64,000 nt of DNA. Source: Legionella erythra. GTDB lineage: Bacteria; Pseudomonadota; Gammaproteobacteria; Legionellales; Legionellaceae. Positions 8,863-18,635 of this stretch are shown one piece after another (the stretch's first letter is position 1; every line of letters starts with the position of its first letter). The notes below the pieces were generated by a model. It was not told where the DNA came from, did not search any database, and was given only the letters and a program-made list of their open reading frames with translations. A program made the position numbers and the translations under genes. The stretch lies in NCBI RefSeq assembly GCF_001467615.1, contig NZ_LNYA01000001.1:62001-126000 (forward strand). The letters are read 5' to 3'.

Positions 8863-11170
8863 CATGGACGTTATCCGCATCATGCATTAATTGTTTGATT
8901 TTTTCACCAAGAACAGGGCCGGATTTGTGACTGAGCTGCAATAGTTCGGTGCCAAAATCGTCAAACTGTACCCGGCCGCTTTCCACATCATAGACCGCGC
9001 CGATCAAGGCGATGCTGTCATCATCAATCATGCCGCGCAGGATGTCGCTTCGGGTATAGACTTGTTCCAGCGTATTGGCAATATTCAAGGCGGTGACGTG
9101 TCTTACAAATTCACCATTCTGCCCGTTTCGCTGCTCACGGGTCACTGATTCCGCCTCTACAGCAGGTTTGATTTTATCCAGTAATTCCGTGATATGGCCC
9201 TTTTTAACGCCATCGCAGGCTGATTGGATTGCTCCACAGCGGGTATGGCCTAACACGACGATGAGCTTGGCACCCACGACATGACAAGCGTATTCCATGC
9301 TGGCTAAAATATCGTTATTTATCACGTTGCCGGCAATACGGATACAGAATAAATCACCAAAACTCATGTCGAAAATCGTTTCCACCGGGACGCGGGAATC
9401 AATACAACCAAGGACGACGGCAATGGGGTGCTGGGTCTTGGCCGTGTATTGAATATCAATTTGGGTGGTGCGATGGATACGGGTATCGCTCAAGAAGCGT
9501 TGATTCCCCTCGCGCAATACCACCAAAACCTCCGCGGGCGAGAGGTTACTTTGCACGTCGTAAGTCGTGACGTTGATGAAATCAATGTAGTTATGGATGT
9601 CGTAATGATCTTTAAAGCCCGTTAAATTCAGCGAGATTTGCTTTAAAGGCGCCTGCTCCTGTTGGAATTCTTTAATTAACTCAATAATTTCTTTATCAAT
9701 ATAGGTGGAGTGGCGGGCATCAATAATCAATTGTGAATTCCGGGGAATGGAATCTAATTCGGCTATCAGCGAGGCTTTGTTCAGGAAGCTTATCTGCTGC
9801 GGCAGGATGAGCCGGCTGGTGACGCCATTGGGATAAAATTCCTTGACAATGTCAAGGCGTGCCTGGCTGTTGGATTTGAGAATGTAATAAAGGCTTACCC
9901 CCAATCCAATCATGATACCGGCCAGCAGGTTGAATACCACGATGCTGAAGACGGTGGCAATAAAGGGGATGAAGCGGTCCATTCCCTGGGCATAAATCTG
10001 TCGATAGATAGCGGGTTTCGTTAATTTGTAACCGGTGAAGATCAAAATGACGGCCAAGGATGACAAAGGAATTTTGTTCAGTAATTCAGGAATCAGCACT
10101 ACGGCAAAAAGCAGGAAGAAACCGTGAAAAATGGTGGATAATTTTGATCGGGCGCCGGCCTGAATATTAACCGATGTTCTGACAATAACGGAGGTTACCG
10201 GAATACCCCCCACTAAACCCGCAACCAAATTCCCTGCGCCCTGTGCAATCAACTCCTGATCCTTGGAGCAATAACGGTGTTTTTTATCCAGCCTTTCCCC
10301 GGCTTTAACGTTCAAAAGACTTTCGAGCGAGGCGACAATGGCAATGACAAAGGCATAGAGATAGACTTTTGGATTCTTCCAGGCTGCCCAGTCGGGAAAA
10401 GTAAACTGACTGAACAGATTGGTGTAGCCGTTGGTGTGAGGGATGTTCACCAGATGCGGGTTATCCTGCACCAATGACGACTGAGTCAGATTGAACAATT
10501 CATTAATGAGAATGCCGGCAATCACGACGATAATGGGTGCGGGTACATTTTGCAGCCACTGAATTTTCACTTTATCGAAAAAAATCAGTATGGCAAAGGA
10601 AATCAACGAAATCAGACAGGCCCCATAATTGATGTGATACGACAAATCGTAAAATGGGTTTAAATTAAAACCTTCGGTGGTCTCCAGCAAGTGGGCCTTT
10701 AATTCGGTCAAGTCGGTGGAGTGGGTAAAGGTTAAGGGCAATTGCTTGATGATAAGCAGGATGCCAATGGCGCACAATAAGCCCTGCACAACATTGGAAG
10801 GCACATAATCTGCAACAAGACCTGCGCGCAGGCCGCCGACGATGATTTGTAAAATCCCGGCTAAGGTCAGGGCCAGAAGAAAGGTATTAAAATCGCCGAG
10901 TTGGGAAATGGCGGTCAGTACGACAGCCGCCATACCGGCGGCCGGTCCGCTCACGCTTACCTGGGAGCCACTTAGGGAACCTACGACAATACCACCAATG
11001 ATGCCGCTTAAAATGCCGGAAAAAAGAGGGGCTCCTGAGGCCAGAGCAATCCCCAGACATAAAGGAACCGCGACTAAAAAGACAACAATCGCTGCAATAA
11101 AATCAAACTTGAGATGTCTGCTTTTATAAACGCGTAGCTTGCGCAGGCCGTTTGTCATGGCTTCAGTCAT
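8813..11170 (-). CDS. SulP-family anion transporter fused to beta-carbonic anhydrase
   Basis: A 785-residue inner-membrane protein. Residues 1-420 form the SulP transporter core with many transmembrane helices, followed by a STAS-like segment (about 440-520) and a C-terminal beta-class carbonic anhydrase. Zinc and catalytic residues are visible: CIDSR (Cys about 589, with Asp and Arg) and HTRCGA (His and Cys). SulP-CA fusions are generally taken to import bicarbonate and interconvert it with CO2; sulfate or another anion is also possible. I favour the ATG at 11170 behind ACGAGG; an in-frame ATG at 11188 would add six residues but has no binding site. A palindrome overlaps the predicted promoter. 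Confidence 0.88.
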   Translation of the reverse strand: MTEAMTNGLRKLRVYKSRHLKFDFIAAIVVFLVAVPLCLGIALASGAPLFSGILSGIIGGIVVGSLSGSQVSVSGPAAGMAAVVLTAISQLGDFNTFLLALTLAGILQIIVGGLRAGLVADYVPSNVVQGLLCAIGILLIIKQLPLTFTHSTDLTELKAHLLETTEGFNLNPFYDLSYHINYGACLISLISFAILIFFDKVKIQWLQNVPAPIIVVIAGILINELFNLTQSSLVQDNPHLVNIPHTNGYTNLFSQFTFPDWAAWKNPKVYLYAFVIAIVASLESLLNVKAGERLDKKHRYCSKDQELIAQGAGNLVAGLVGGIPVTSVIVRTSVNIQAGARSKLSTIFHGFFLLFAVVLIPELLNKIPLSSLAVILIFTGYKLTKPAIYRQIYAQGMDRFIPFIATVFSIVVFNLLAGIMIGLGVSLYYILKSNSQARLDIVKEFYPNGVTSRLILPQQISFLNKASLIAELDSIPRNSQLIIDARHSTYIDKEIIELIKEFQQEQAPLKQISLNLTGFKDHYDIHNYIDFINVTTYDVQSNLSPAEVLVVLREGNQRFLSDTRIHRTTQIDIQYTAKTQHPIAVVLGCIDSRVPVETIFDMSFGDLFCIRIAGNVINNDILASMEYACHVVGAKLIVVLGHTRCGAIQSACDGVKKGHITELLDKIKPAVEAESVTREQRNGQNGEFVRHVTALNIANTLEQVYTRSDILRGMIDDDSIALIGAVYDVESGRVQFDDFGTELLQLSHKSGPVLGEKIKQLMHDADNVHARETQEYHDSSPEPTT

Positions 11171-11210
11171 AATGCGTAACCTCGTCATATTAAACTAAAA
11201 GAGTTCGGAG

Positions 11211-11238
11211 TGTATAATTACCAAGCCTTTACAGTAAA
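11211..11238 (-). promoter_or_regulatory. Predicted promoter of the SulP-carbonic anhydrase gene
   Basis: Read on the minus strand, TTTACT (11233-11238) and TATACA (11211-11216) are spaced by 16 bases and stand about 40 bases before the start codon. Each hexamer matches the sigma-70 consensus only partly, so this is a prediction. Confidence 0.4.
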
Positions 11239-11253
11239 GTAAAATTACTTTAC
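11234..11253. promoter_or_regulatory. Palindromic operator-like site upstream of SulP-carbonic anhydrase gene
   Basis: GTAAAGTAA and TTACTTTAC form a perfect 9-base inverted repeat around a central AA. It overlaps the predicted -35 hexamer of the SulP-carbonic anhydrase promoter, the usual position for a dimeric repressor or activator. It contains GTAAA half-sites reminiscent of CpxR boxes, but the arrangement is inverted rather than direct, so I do not assign a regulator. Confidence 0.5.
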
Positions 11254-11307
11254 ATAAAGAATGACACGCCATCCTACAGGTTACAGGGAAAGACGCCTGA
11301 TGTCATG

Positions 11308-12171
11308 CTAAAAAACAGCTTCGTTTTCTTCCGGGTCTGGCAATTCATCATGAGAAAACACAGCATCTGTTTCCCGTAACGTGTCAGTGATTAATTCTTT
11401 CTCCAGGTTTTTAAAATGCCACAAGTCCTGATCCATGAGCTGGCTGGGTTTAATGCTTTGCAGGGCATGCAAAATATTACTGGGTACTTTGGGGTTTTCT
11501 TCTGCCAATTGATCGATGAGTTTACCCACGCGTTTGCGCATTAAATTTTCCTGCGAACCGCAAAGATTACAGGGGATAATCGGGTAAGCCTGCTCGTTCG
11601 CAAAGGTAATGATGTCGCGTTCCTGAACATAGCAGAGAGGGCGGATGACGATGTGTTTTTTATTGTCGCTCAATAATTTGGGCGGCATGGAGCGTGTATC
11701 ACCGTTATATAGAATGGACATCAGCAGGGTACGGATTAAATCATCGCGATGGTGTCCGAGGGCAATCTTAGTGTAGCCATGTTCTTCCGCATAACGGTAA
11801 ATAATCCCCCGTCTTAACCGTGAGCACAGTGAACAGTAAGTTTTTCCTTCAGGAATTTTTTCTTTCACAATGCTGTAGGTATCGCGGGTCAGAATTTCGT
11901 GCGGGATGTTTCTTTCGGAGAGCCACTGGCGCAGGCGGCTGTCATCCCAACCCGGCTGAGCCTGATCAAGGGTAAAGGCAAAGACGTCGAATTTATTGTT
12001 GGAGCGTTTGCGCAGCGTATGCAGCAAAGTCAGCAGGGTGAACGAATCTTTACCGCCTGACAGGCAGACCATGACGCGATCGCCGCGTTGGATCATATTA
12101 AAATCAGCAATAGCCTTGCCGGTATAATGCAATAATTTTTTTTCAACTTGAGAGGGCGTGGTGGACATCAT
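11308..12171 (-). CDS. ttcA: tRNA 2-thiocytidine biosynthesis protein TtcA
   Basis: A 287-residue ATP-dependent thiolase that makes 2-thiocytidine at position 32 of some tRNAs. The PP-loop SGGKDS is near residue 35, and the iron-sulfur-binding cysteines are in CSLCSR (about 115-120) and CNLCGS (about 203-208), both diagnostic of TtcA. It is the last gene of the pcm-tolC-ttcA run, 19 bases after tolC. Two ATG codons are adjacent; the first has AGG at a good distance. Confidence 0.95.
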   Translation of the reverse strand: MMSTTPSQVEKKLLHYTGKAIADFNMIQRGDRVMVCLSGGKDSFTLLTLLHTLRKRSNNKFDVFAFTLDQAQPGWDDSRLRQWLSERNIPHEILTRDTYSIVKEKIPEGKTYCSLCSRLRRGIIYRYAEEHGYTKIALGHHRDDLIRTLLMSILYNGDTRSMPPKLLSDNKKHIVIRPLCYVQERDIITFANEQAYPIIPCNLCGSQENLMRKRVGKLIDQLAEENPKVPSNILHALQSIKPSQLMDQDLWHFKNLEKELITDTLRETDAVFSHDELPDPEENEAVF

Positions 12172-12190
12172 TTAACAACCTAATAATAAA

Positions 12191-13564
12191 CTAGTGATGG
12201 GTATCAGGAACCGCTTGCGATGGGGGAAAGCCGGCAACGCGTGAGGTTGACAACCAGGAATTGACTTCCTCCAGATCATTCACATTCAGCGTTCCAGCCA
12301 GGTATTTAAGCTGCAACATGGCATTGATCAGATTGTATTGATCGCGGGCCAATTGTTCCTGTGCTTCAAACAGGCGTTGTTGTGCGTTAACAACATCCAC
12401 CATGGTGCGTGTTCCTACCTGGAATTGGGCTTCGGTACTTTCCAGGGAGTTCTGTTGAGAAATCACGGTTTGGCGGTCGGCTTTCACTTTGCTGATGCCA
12501 TCCACAATGGTGTTAAAGGCAATGCGGCTATTGACTACAACATCGCGGTAAGTTTGCTCAAGCTGTTCACTGGATGTTTGATAATCGTACTGGGCCTGGC
12601 GGGTTTGTGATTGGACCAGACCGCCTTGAAAAACAGGAAAATTCAGGGCCAGGGCAACGTTGGCTGTCGTTTGGCGCTGGGGCACGAAGAAAGACGTCGA
12701 ACCGCCGCTGTTATGGGTTTGCAGGGCATTGCTTTGAATCGCCAGCGTTGGCCAGGCGCCTGCCGCATTAGCCCGGATGTTTTCATGGGCAGCCTGCAAG
12801 CCGAATTTGGCGGAAAAAAGGCGGTAATTTTGTTTAAGCCCGGTATCAACCCATTCGTCCACATTGTCCGGTTCCGGTCTTATCAATGGGATGCGGCTGT
12901 CGCGCAGAGGGGCTAAAAATTCATACACGTGGTTGGTTAATTTCCGCAGATTCTCGTTTTGGTTAATCTGGTTATTGCGGGCGGAAATAACCTCGGCGAC
13001 GGACTGGTCATAGGCAGCTTTTGCTTCATAAACAGAGGTGATGGCATCGAGGCCCACTTTAAACCGTTGCTCGGCCTGCTCAAGCTGGCGTTTGTTCGCG
13101 CGCTTTTTGGCTTCGGCAAAATTCAGTGTGTCTTTGGCAAACAGCACGTCAAAATAGGCCTTGGCCGTGCGTACAATCAAATCCTGAGCCGCATCATTAA
13201 ACGTGGCTTGTGCGGCTTTGACCGACGCTTTTGCCTGTTGCACACGCGACCAGGCCTGGTAGTTAAATACAGCCTGCGAGGCGGTTACTGTCCATTGATT
13301 GCTGTTAAACGTTTCCTGAATACGGGCAAGGGTGGTCACGTCCTGTACATTACGGCCGGTAGTCCCCCCGACCGTCACCTGCGGATACAAGGCGGCGCGT
13401 GCCTGAGGAATCGCCTCACTGCTCGACATGTAAGTACTATATGCTTCCTTGAAGGTTGGATCGTTTTCCAGAGCCTGCTGGTAAATATCCATCAAATCCG
13501 TCGCATGAACAGACTGAGTGATACCGGTAACCAACGTAAAGCATAAAAGTAATTTTTTCTTCAT
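12191..13564 (-). CDS. tolC: TolC-family outer membrane channel
   Basis: A 457-residue outer membrane efflux protein. A signal peptide (MKKKLLLCF...SVHA) precedes the repeated TolC architecture: two halves of coiled-coil helices (for example ALENDPTFKEAYSTYM and QQRLFEAQEQLARDQYNL) joined by beta strands. TolC trimers form the exit duct for RND pumps and type I secretion. The RND pump and adaptor at 37-42 kb have no outer membrane partner beside them, so this could serve them; that is inference. It lies 12 bases after pcm, an arrangement I recall from Legionella and other gammaproteobacteria. Confidence 0.92.
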   Translation of the reverse strand: MKKKLLLCFTLVTGITQSVHATDLMDIYQQALENDPTFKEAYSTYMSSSEAIPQARAALYPQVTVGGTTGRNVQDVTTLARIQETFNSNQWTVTASQAVFNYQAWSRVQQAKASVKAAQATFNDAAQDLIVRTAKAYFDVLFAKDTLNFAEAKKRANKRQLEQAEQRFKVGLDAITSVYEAKAAYDQSVAEVISARNNQINQNENLRKLTNHVYEFLAPLRDSRIPLIRPEPDNVDEWVDTGLKQNYRLFSAKFGLQAAHENIRANAAGAWPTLAIQSNALQTHNSGGSTSFFVPQRQTTANVALALNFPVFQGGLVQSQTRQAQYDYQTSSEQLEQTYRDVVVNSRIAFNTIVDGISKVKADRQTVISQQNSLESTEAQFQVGTRTMVDVVNAQQRLFEAQEQLARDQYNLINAMLQLKYLAGTLNVNDLEEVNSWLSTSRVAGFPPSQAVPDTHH

Positions 13565-13576
13565 GCGGTCAGCATC

Positions 13577-14230
13577 CTAGAAAACAAATTCTTTGGGTTT
13601 TAATTTGTCAATTAAGGGCGGAAGATTGGTTTCAAACAACAACCGATCCGACCAGTTGCCCTGATGATCCAGGGTGTACAGACGGCCTTGCATGACCGGG
13701 TCCCGGCCAACAATGGCGAAGAGCTTTCCACCGGGCAAAACCTGGAGGCGGTGGGTTTCAGTCACCGCATCGATTGCACCAGTCAGCAACACCACATCGT
13801 AAGGTGCCTTATCCAGCCAGCCGCGGCTGCCATCGCCGGTGATGAATTCGACATTATGACAATGGTATTTTTCGAGTTTGGTGCGGGCTTCTTGCGTAAA
13901 ATCGGCATAATAATCGACGCTGATGACTTTCTGACACAGGCGGCTTAACAGCGCGGTAAAATACCCAGAACCCGTACCCACTTCGAGTACTGTTTCGTGA
14001 CCATCCAGCGCTAATGCCTGCAGCAGCGTGCCTTCTTCCAGCGGGGTCATCATCCGTTGCTCGTGGGCCAGTGGAATCTGCATATCGGAATAGGCAAATT
14101 CTTTCATGACTGGCGGCACGAACTCGTGACGCGGAAACATGTCAAAGAGGTCGAGAATGGCTTCTTCAAGGACATCGCCTGTACGAAGCTGCTGTTTGAT
14201 CATATTAATTCGTGCGTTTTGGCTACTCAT
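13577..14230 (-). CDS. pcm: Protein-L-isoaspartate O-methyltransferase-family protein
   Basis: A 217-residue SAM-dependent methyltransferase of the PCMT family, which methylates isoaspartyl residues to start repair of aged proteins. Motif I VLEVGTGSGYFTALL (about residue 80) and the downstream ITGDGSRGW are clear. The family hallmark before motif I, normally IGxGxTISQP, is here altered (PLAHEQRMMTP), as in many proteins encoded next to tolC. True isoaspartyl repair activity is therefore less certain than the fold. It is the first gene of the pcm-tolC-ttcA run. Confidence 0.82.
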   Translation of the reverse strand: MSSQNARINMIKQQLRTGDVLEEAILDLFDMFPRHEFVPPVMKEFAYSDMQIPLAHEQRMMTPLEEGTLLQALALDGHETVLEVGTGSGYFTALLSRLCQKVISVDYYADFTQEARTKLEKYHCHNVEFITGDGSRGWLDKAPYDVVLLTGAIDAVTETHRLQVLPGGKLFAIVGRDPVMQGRLYTLDHQGNWSDRLLFETNLPPLIDKLKPKEFVF

Positions 14231-14555
14231 CAGTACTTACCATTACCTTAGCTGTTTAGGTTAAAGCGTTGCGGACATTTTAGCAAGAATTGCGAAAAGG
14301 TGCGATGGTTCAAGTGTCTATTTAAATGATTAAGTAATTTTTTACCTTCGATAGGAAGGTATGGCTGTTTATACTGTTGAAATAAAAAATGAAATAACAA
14401 AGCCTTTAGCGGTAAGCGTCAGTCTGTTGCAGCAGGGAGCTGCGCGGCATTCGCTTTTTTTTGCACAGTGTTAAGCGGTAATTGTGCATGATTTCATGGT
14501 GAATTTGTCTAAAATTTGCTATCATTTCTCAATTTTTTAAACCTGGGAGAGTGTT
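14231..14555. other. Divergent intergenic region between pcm and kbl
   Basis: This 325-base, AT-rich stretch must hold the promoters of the pcm-tolC-ttcA run and of kbl-tdh. I see no tRNA, terminator or strong consensus promoter; a TATCAT just before kbl is a possible -10. It also holds one short open frame with a good ribosome binding site, listed separately. Confidence 0.5.
14361..14474 (+). CDS. Possible 37-residue small protein
   Basis: An ATG directly behind AGGAAGGT opens a 37-codon frame (MAVYTVEIKNEI... ending FFAQC, TAA at 14472-14474). The peptide is not hydrophobic and has no recognisable motif. Support is only the Shine-Dalgarno-like sequence and the absence of any other gene; it could easily be chance. 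It would be co-directional with kbl, 82 bases upstream. Confidence 0.22.
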   Translation: MAVYTVEIKNEITKPLAVSVSLLQQGAARHSLFFAQC

Positions 14556-15740
14556 GTGCTTGAACAATTTACTGAATACCTGCAATCCGAGCTTGATACG
14601 CTTAAAAAGGAAGGTTTGTATAAATCAGAACGTGTGATTAGCAGTCAACAGCAGGCAGCGGTTGAAGTACAAGACAGAGAAGTCATTAACTTATGCGCCA
14701 ACAATTACCTGGGGTTGGCCAATCATCCGCAATTAATCGCCGAAGGGCAAAAGGCCCTGGAGAAATATGGCTATGGTATGGCTTCCGTACGTTTCATTTG
14801 CGGCACCCAGACGCCCCATAAACAACTGGAGCACGCCATCAGCCGTTTCCTCGGCAAGGAAGACACGATTCTTTATTCGTCCTGTTTTGATGCCAATACC
14901 GGGTTGTTTGAAACCCTCCTTGGACCTGAGGATGCCATCATCAGCGATGCGCTGAATCATGCGAGCATCATTGACGGCATCCGCTTATGCAAAGCCGCCC
15001 GTTACCGTTACAACAACAATGACATGAGCGATTTGGAAGCCAGGCTGATTGAGGCTAAAAATGCCCGCTTCCGTCTGATTGCCACTGATGGCGTTTTTTC
15101 CATGGATGGCATTATTGCAAATCTGCAAGCGATCTGCGAACTGGCGGATCGCTACGATGCCATGGTCATGGTCGATGATTCGCATGCTGTCGGTTTTATG
15201 GGCGAGACTGGGCGCGGCACGCCGGAGTATTGCGGGGTGGCTGAGCGGATTGATATCGTCACCGGTACGCTGGGCAAAGCCCTTGGCGGGGCTTCCGGCG
15301 GGTATACCAGCGCCAACGCCGTCATTGTCGACTGGCTGCGCCAACGTTCACGGCCTTACCTGTTTTCCAATACATTAGCGCCAGTCATTGCCGATACGTC
15401 CATTAAAGTGCTGGAACTGCTCTCCGCCAATCAGGCGTTGGCCAACAAATTAAAACGCAACGCCCGCTATTTCCGTGACGGAATGAGCCAACTGGGCTTT
15501 ACCCTGGTTCCTGGCGAACATCCGATCATTCCGGTGATGTTGGGTGATGCTGCCCTGGCAGGCGAAATGGCGTCACGTTTACTTAACGAAGGGATTTATG
15601 TCGTCGGATTTTCTTACCCGGTTGTACCAAAGGGTAAAGCAAGAATCCGTACCCAAATGTCCGCTGCTCATGAGATTGTCCATCTGGATAAAGCCATTGC
15701 AGCATTTGGGAAAGTGGGTAAAGAATTAGGTATTATTTAA
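14556..15740 (+). CDS. kbl: 2-amino-3-ketobutyrate coenzyme A ligase (glycine C-acetyltransferase)
   Basis: A 394-residue fold-type I PLP enzyme of the alpha-oxoamine synthase family. It cleaves 2-amino-3-oxobutyrate with CoA to glycine and acetyl-CoA, the second step of threonine breakdown. Family motifs are visible: [12 protein letters not shown] near residue 47, [10 protein letters not shown] near 205-214, and the PLP-lysine segment [14 protein letters not shown] near 235-248. The start is GTG at 14556 behind GGGAGA. It is followed after 35 bases by tdh, the first enzyme of the pathway, and the two are surely co-transcribed. Confidence 0.97.
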   Translation: MLEQFTEYLQSELDTLKKEGLYKSERVISSQQQAAVEVQDREVINLCANNYLGLANHPQLIAEGQKALEKYGYGMASVRFICGTQTPHKQLEHAISRFLGKEDTILYSSCFDANTGLFETLLGPEDAIISDALNHASIIDGIRLCKAARYRYNNNDMSDLEARLIEAKNARFRLIATDGVFSMDGIIANLQAICELADRYDAMVMVDDSHAVGFMGETGRGTPEYCGVAERIDIVTGTLGKALGGASGGYTSANAVIVDWLRQRSRPYLFSNTLAPVIADTSIKVLELLSANQALANKLKRNARYFRDGMSQLGFTLVPGEHPIIPVMLGDAALAGEMASRLLNEGIYVVGFSYPVVPKGKARIRTQMSAAHEIVHLDKAIAAFGKVGKELGII

Positions 15741-15775
15741 ACAGTTTGTGTTGTTAACGCATTAGGTGGAACTCA

Positions 15776-16801
15776 ATGAAATCATTAGTGAAGGCAAAAA
15801 GAGAACCGGGTATCTGGATGGAAGATGTTCCAGTGCCTGAGTATGGCGTCAATGACGTGTTAATTAAAATTGAAAAAACAGCCATTTGCGGGACTGATAT
15901 TCACATTTATTCCTGGGATGAATGGGCGCAGGCCACTATCCCTGTCCCGATGACCGTAGGCCATGAATTTTATGGCGTCATCGCTGAGGTCGGTTCAGAG
16001 GTGAAAGGCTTGAAGGCCGGTCAGCGTGTATCAGGCGAAGGCCACATCACCTGCGGTATGTGCCGTAATTGCCGTGCGGGCAAGCGCCACCTTTGCCGCA
16101 ACACGCTGGGCGTTGGTGTCAATCGTCCCGGATGTTTTGCCGAATACCTCTCTCTCCCTGCCAGTAATGTGCTGGTTCTGCCGGATAACATTACGGCGGA
16201 TCAGGCGTCCATACTCGATCCGTTCGGCAATGCCACCCATTGCGCCCTGGCTTTTGATATGGTGGGGGAAGATGTACTGATTACCGGAGCAGGCCCAATC
16301 GGCATCATGGCTGTGGCCATTGCCAGGCACATCGGCGCACGTCATGTGGTGATTACCGATGTCAATGATCACCGCCTGGAATTAGCCCGGAAAATGGGTG
16401 CGACCCGCGCCATCAATGTGAAATACCAAAACATCAAGGATGTGATGGAGGAATTGGGCATGACCGAAGGTTTTGATGTCGGCCTTGAAATGTCAGGCAA
16501 TCCCATGGCGTTAAATGATATGGTTCGCGCTATGAATCATGGCGGGCATGTGGCTATCCTTGGCATTCCACCGCAGGAAACTCCGATTGACTGGAATCAG
16601 GTGATTTTTAAAGGCCTGGTGATGAAAGGCATTTACGGGCGTGAAATGTTTGAAACCTGGTACAAGATGATTGCCATGCTGCAAAGCGGTTTGAATATTG
16701 AACCCGTGATTACTCATCATTTCCCTGTGGATCAGTACCAGGATGCTTTCCAGATTATGGCCTCGGGGCAATCAGGCAAAGTGATTCTTGACTGGAATTA
16801 A
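15776..16801 (+). CDS. tdh: L-threonine 3-dehydrogenase
   Basis: A 341-residue zinc-dependent medium-chain dehydrogenase. It oxidises L-threonine with NAD+ to 2-amino-3-oxobutyrate, the substrate of Kbl. Catalytic zinc ligands are Cys38 (AICGTDIH) and His63-Glu64 (GHEF). The structural zinc cysteines lie in [15 protein letters not shown]. The nucleotide-binding GAGPIGIMA is near residue 172. Full length, with AGGTGG before the ATG. Confidence 0.97.
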   Translation: MKSLVKAKREPGIWMEDVPVPEYGVNDVLIKIEKTAICGTDIHIYSWDEWAQATIPVPMTVGHEFYGVIAEVGSEVKGLKAGQRVSGEGHITCGMCRNCRAGKRHLCRNTLGVGVNRPGCFAEYLSLPASNVLVLPDNITADQASILDPFGNATHCALAFDMVGEDVLITGAGPIGIMAVAIARHIGARHVVITDVNDHRLELARKMGATRAINVKYQNIKDVMEELGMTEGFDVGLEMSGNPMALNDMVRAMNHGGHVAILGIPPQETPIDWNQVIFKGLVMKGIYGREMFETWYKMIAMLQSGLNIEPVITHHFPVDQYQDAFQIMASGQSGKVILDWN

Positions 16802-16884
16802 ACCATTCACAACGTGCATGGCTTGAGTAATCGGGGTTTTTGGTTTACCTTGCGGGCCAGCGTTTGATAATAAGCGGGGAATGA

Positions 16885-18558
16885 ATGTCGGATTATATTT
16901 TTACAATGAATCGGGTGACCAAGGTCGTGGAGAACCAGCGGGTTATTCTCAAGGACATTTCCTTGAGTTTTTTCCCAGGCGCCAAGATTGGCGTCCTCGG
17001 CTTAAACGGCTCTGGTAAATCCACCTTGTTACGCATCATGGCAGGGGTTGATACCCAGTTTAACGGCGAGGCTCGGCCCAAACCCGGCACCAAAATTGGC
17101 TATCTGGCCCAGGAACCTGAGCTTGATTTAAACAAAACCGTGCGCGATGTGGTTGAAGAAGGCGTGGGCGAAATTAAAGACAAACTGCGTCAGTTTGATG
17201 AAATCAGCATGCGCTTTGCCGAACCCATGAGTGATGACGAAATGAATGACCTGCTGTCCAAGCAGGGCGATTTGCAGAATTACATTGAAACGCATGGTGG
17301 CTGGGATTTGGACCGGCGGCTGGATGTGGCAGCCGATGCCTTGCGTCTGCCGGACTGGAACGCGGTCATCAGCCAACTGTCGGGAGGAGAGCGGCGCCGC
17401 GTAGCCCTTTGCCGATTGTTGTTATCCAATCCCGACATGCTGCTTCTCGATGAACCGACTAACCATCTTGACGCCGAAAGTGTGGCCTGGCTTGAACGTT
17501 ATCTTGAAGAATTCCCGGGCACAGTCGTCGCCATTACCCACGATCGCTATTTCCTGGATAATGCGGCGGAATGGATTCTTGAACTGGATAGAGGGGAGGG
17601 TATTCCTTACAAAGGCAATTACACCGCCTGGCTTGAGCAGAAAGAAGCGCGTTTGGCCATGGAAGAAAAACAACAGGCTGCCCATGAGCGGGCCATCAAG
17701 GCCGAACTGGAATGGGTTCGCACCTCACCCAAAGGCCGTCATGCCAAGAATAAAGCGCGTCTTGCCCGGTTTGAAGAAATGAATTCTAAAGAATTCCAGA
17801 AGCGCAATGAAACCAATGAGTTATATATTCCTCCTGGTGAGCGCTTAGGTGACCTGGTCATCGAGGGAAGTCATGTGCGTAAAGCGTTTGGCGATCGGCT
17901 GTTAATTGACGATTTGAATTTCAAATTACCCAAAGGCGGTATTTTAGGTATCATCGGTCCTAATGGCGCGGGGAAATCCACTTTCCTGAAGATGCTTACC
18001 GGTAGGGAAAACCCTGACAGCGGTGAAATCATCATCGGTGACACGGTGAATCTCGCTTATGTGGATCAGATGCGCGATCATCTGGATGATAACAAGACAG
18101 TCTGGGAAGAAATTTCCAATGGTCACGATATCATGCAGATTGGCAGCTTTCAGATGCCCTCGCGAGCTTACGTGGGGCGCTTTAATTTTAAAGGCGCTGA
18201 TCAGCAGAAAAAAATGTTCCAGCTGTCCGGCGGGGAGCGTAATCGCGTGCATCTGGCCAAACTGCTTAAGAGCGGCGGCAATGTGCTTTTGCTTGACGAA
18301 CCCAGTAACGATTTGGATGTGGAAACCCTGCGTTCCCTGGAAGAAGCGATTTTAAATTTCCCGGGATGTGCAATTGTTGTGTCACATGATCGCTGGTTCC
18401 TGGATAGAATATGTACGCATCTGATGGCGTTTGAGGGTGATTCCCAGGTTGTCTTTTTTGAAGGGAATTACAGTGATTATGAAGCGGATAGAAAGCGCCG
18501 TCTGGGCGATGAAGCCGCCAGACCCACCCGGATCAAGTATCGTCGTTTAAGTGCCTGA
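16885..18558 (+). CDS. ettA: Energy-dependent translational throttle protein EttA (ABC-F)
   Basis: A 557-residue soluble ABC-F ATPase that binds the ribosomal E site and gates early elongation according to the ATP/ADP ratio. There are two cassettes: Walker A GLNGSGKS (about 41) and GPNGAGKS (about 356), signatures LSGGERRRV and LSGGERNRV, and Walker B LLLDEPTN and LLLDEPSN. Between them lies the arginine/lysine-rich linker, and the first cassette carries the arm insertion typical of EttA. Length and the MSDYIFTMNRVTKVV start match E. coli YjjK/EttA. No membrane segments. Confidence 0.95.
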   Translation: MSDYIFTMNRVTKVVENQRVILKDISLSFFPGAKIGVLGLNGSGKSTLLRIMAGVDTQFNGEARPKPGTKIGYLAQEPELDLNKTVRDVVEEGVGEIKDKLRQFDEISMRFAEPMSDDEMNDLLSKQGDLQNYIETHGGWDLDRRLDVAADALRLPDWNAVISQLSGGERRRVALCRLLLSNPDMLLLDEPTNHLDAESVAWLERYLEEFPGTVVAITHDRYFLDNAAEWILELDRGEGIPYKGNYTAWLEQKEARLAMEEKQQAAHERAIKAELEWVRTSPKGRHAKNKARLARFEEMNSKEFQKRNETNELYIPPGERLGDLVIEGSHVRKAFGDRLLIDDLNFKLPKGGILGIIGPNGAGKSTFLKMLTGRENPDSGEIIIGDTVNLAYVDQMRDHLDDNKTVWEEISNGHDIMQIGSFQMPSRAYVGRFNFKGADQQKKMFQLSGGERNRVHLAKLLKSGGNVLLLDEPSNDLDVETLRSLEEAILNFPGCAIVVSHDRWFLDRICTHLMAFEGDSQVVFFEGNYSDYEADRKRRLGDEAARPTRIKYRRLSA

Positions 18559-18635
18559 CAAGGTGTGATAAGAAAAATTAGTATAAACCGGGCCTGAAAA
18601 AACAGGCCTGATTCCAAGCGGGAGAATCTTTTACC

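Noticed and set aside
12959-13546. A 195-codon open frame on the plus strand opposite tolC
   Set aside because: It is the antisense shadow of a certain tolC gene; the frame has no binding site and its translation has no family pattern.
18591-18608. Terminator after ettA
   Set aside because: GGCCTG and CAGGCC pair around A6, but no T tract follows and the stem is short; not enough to call.
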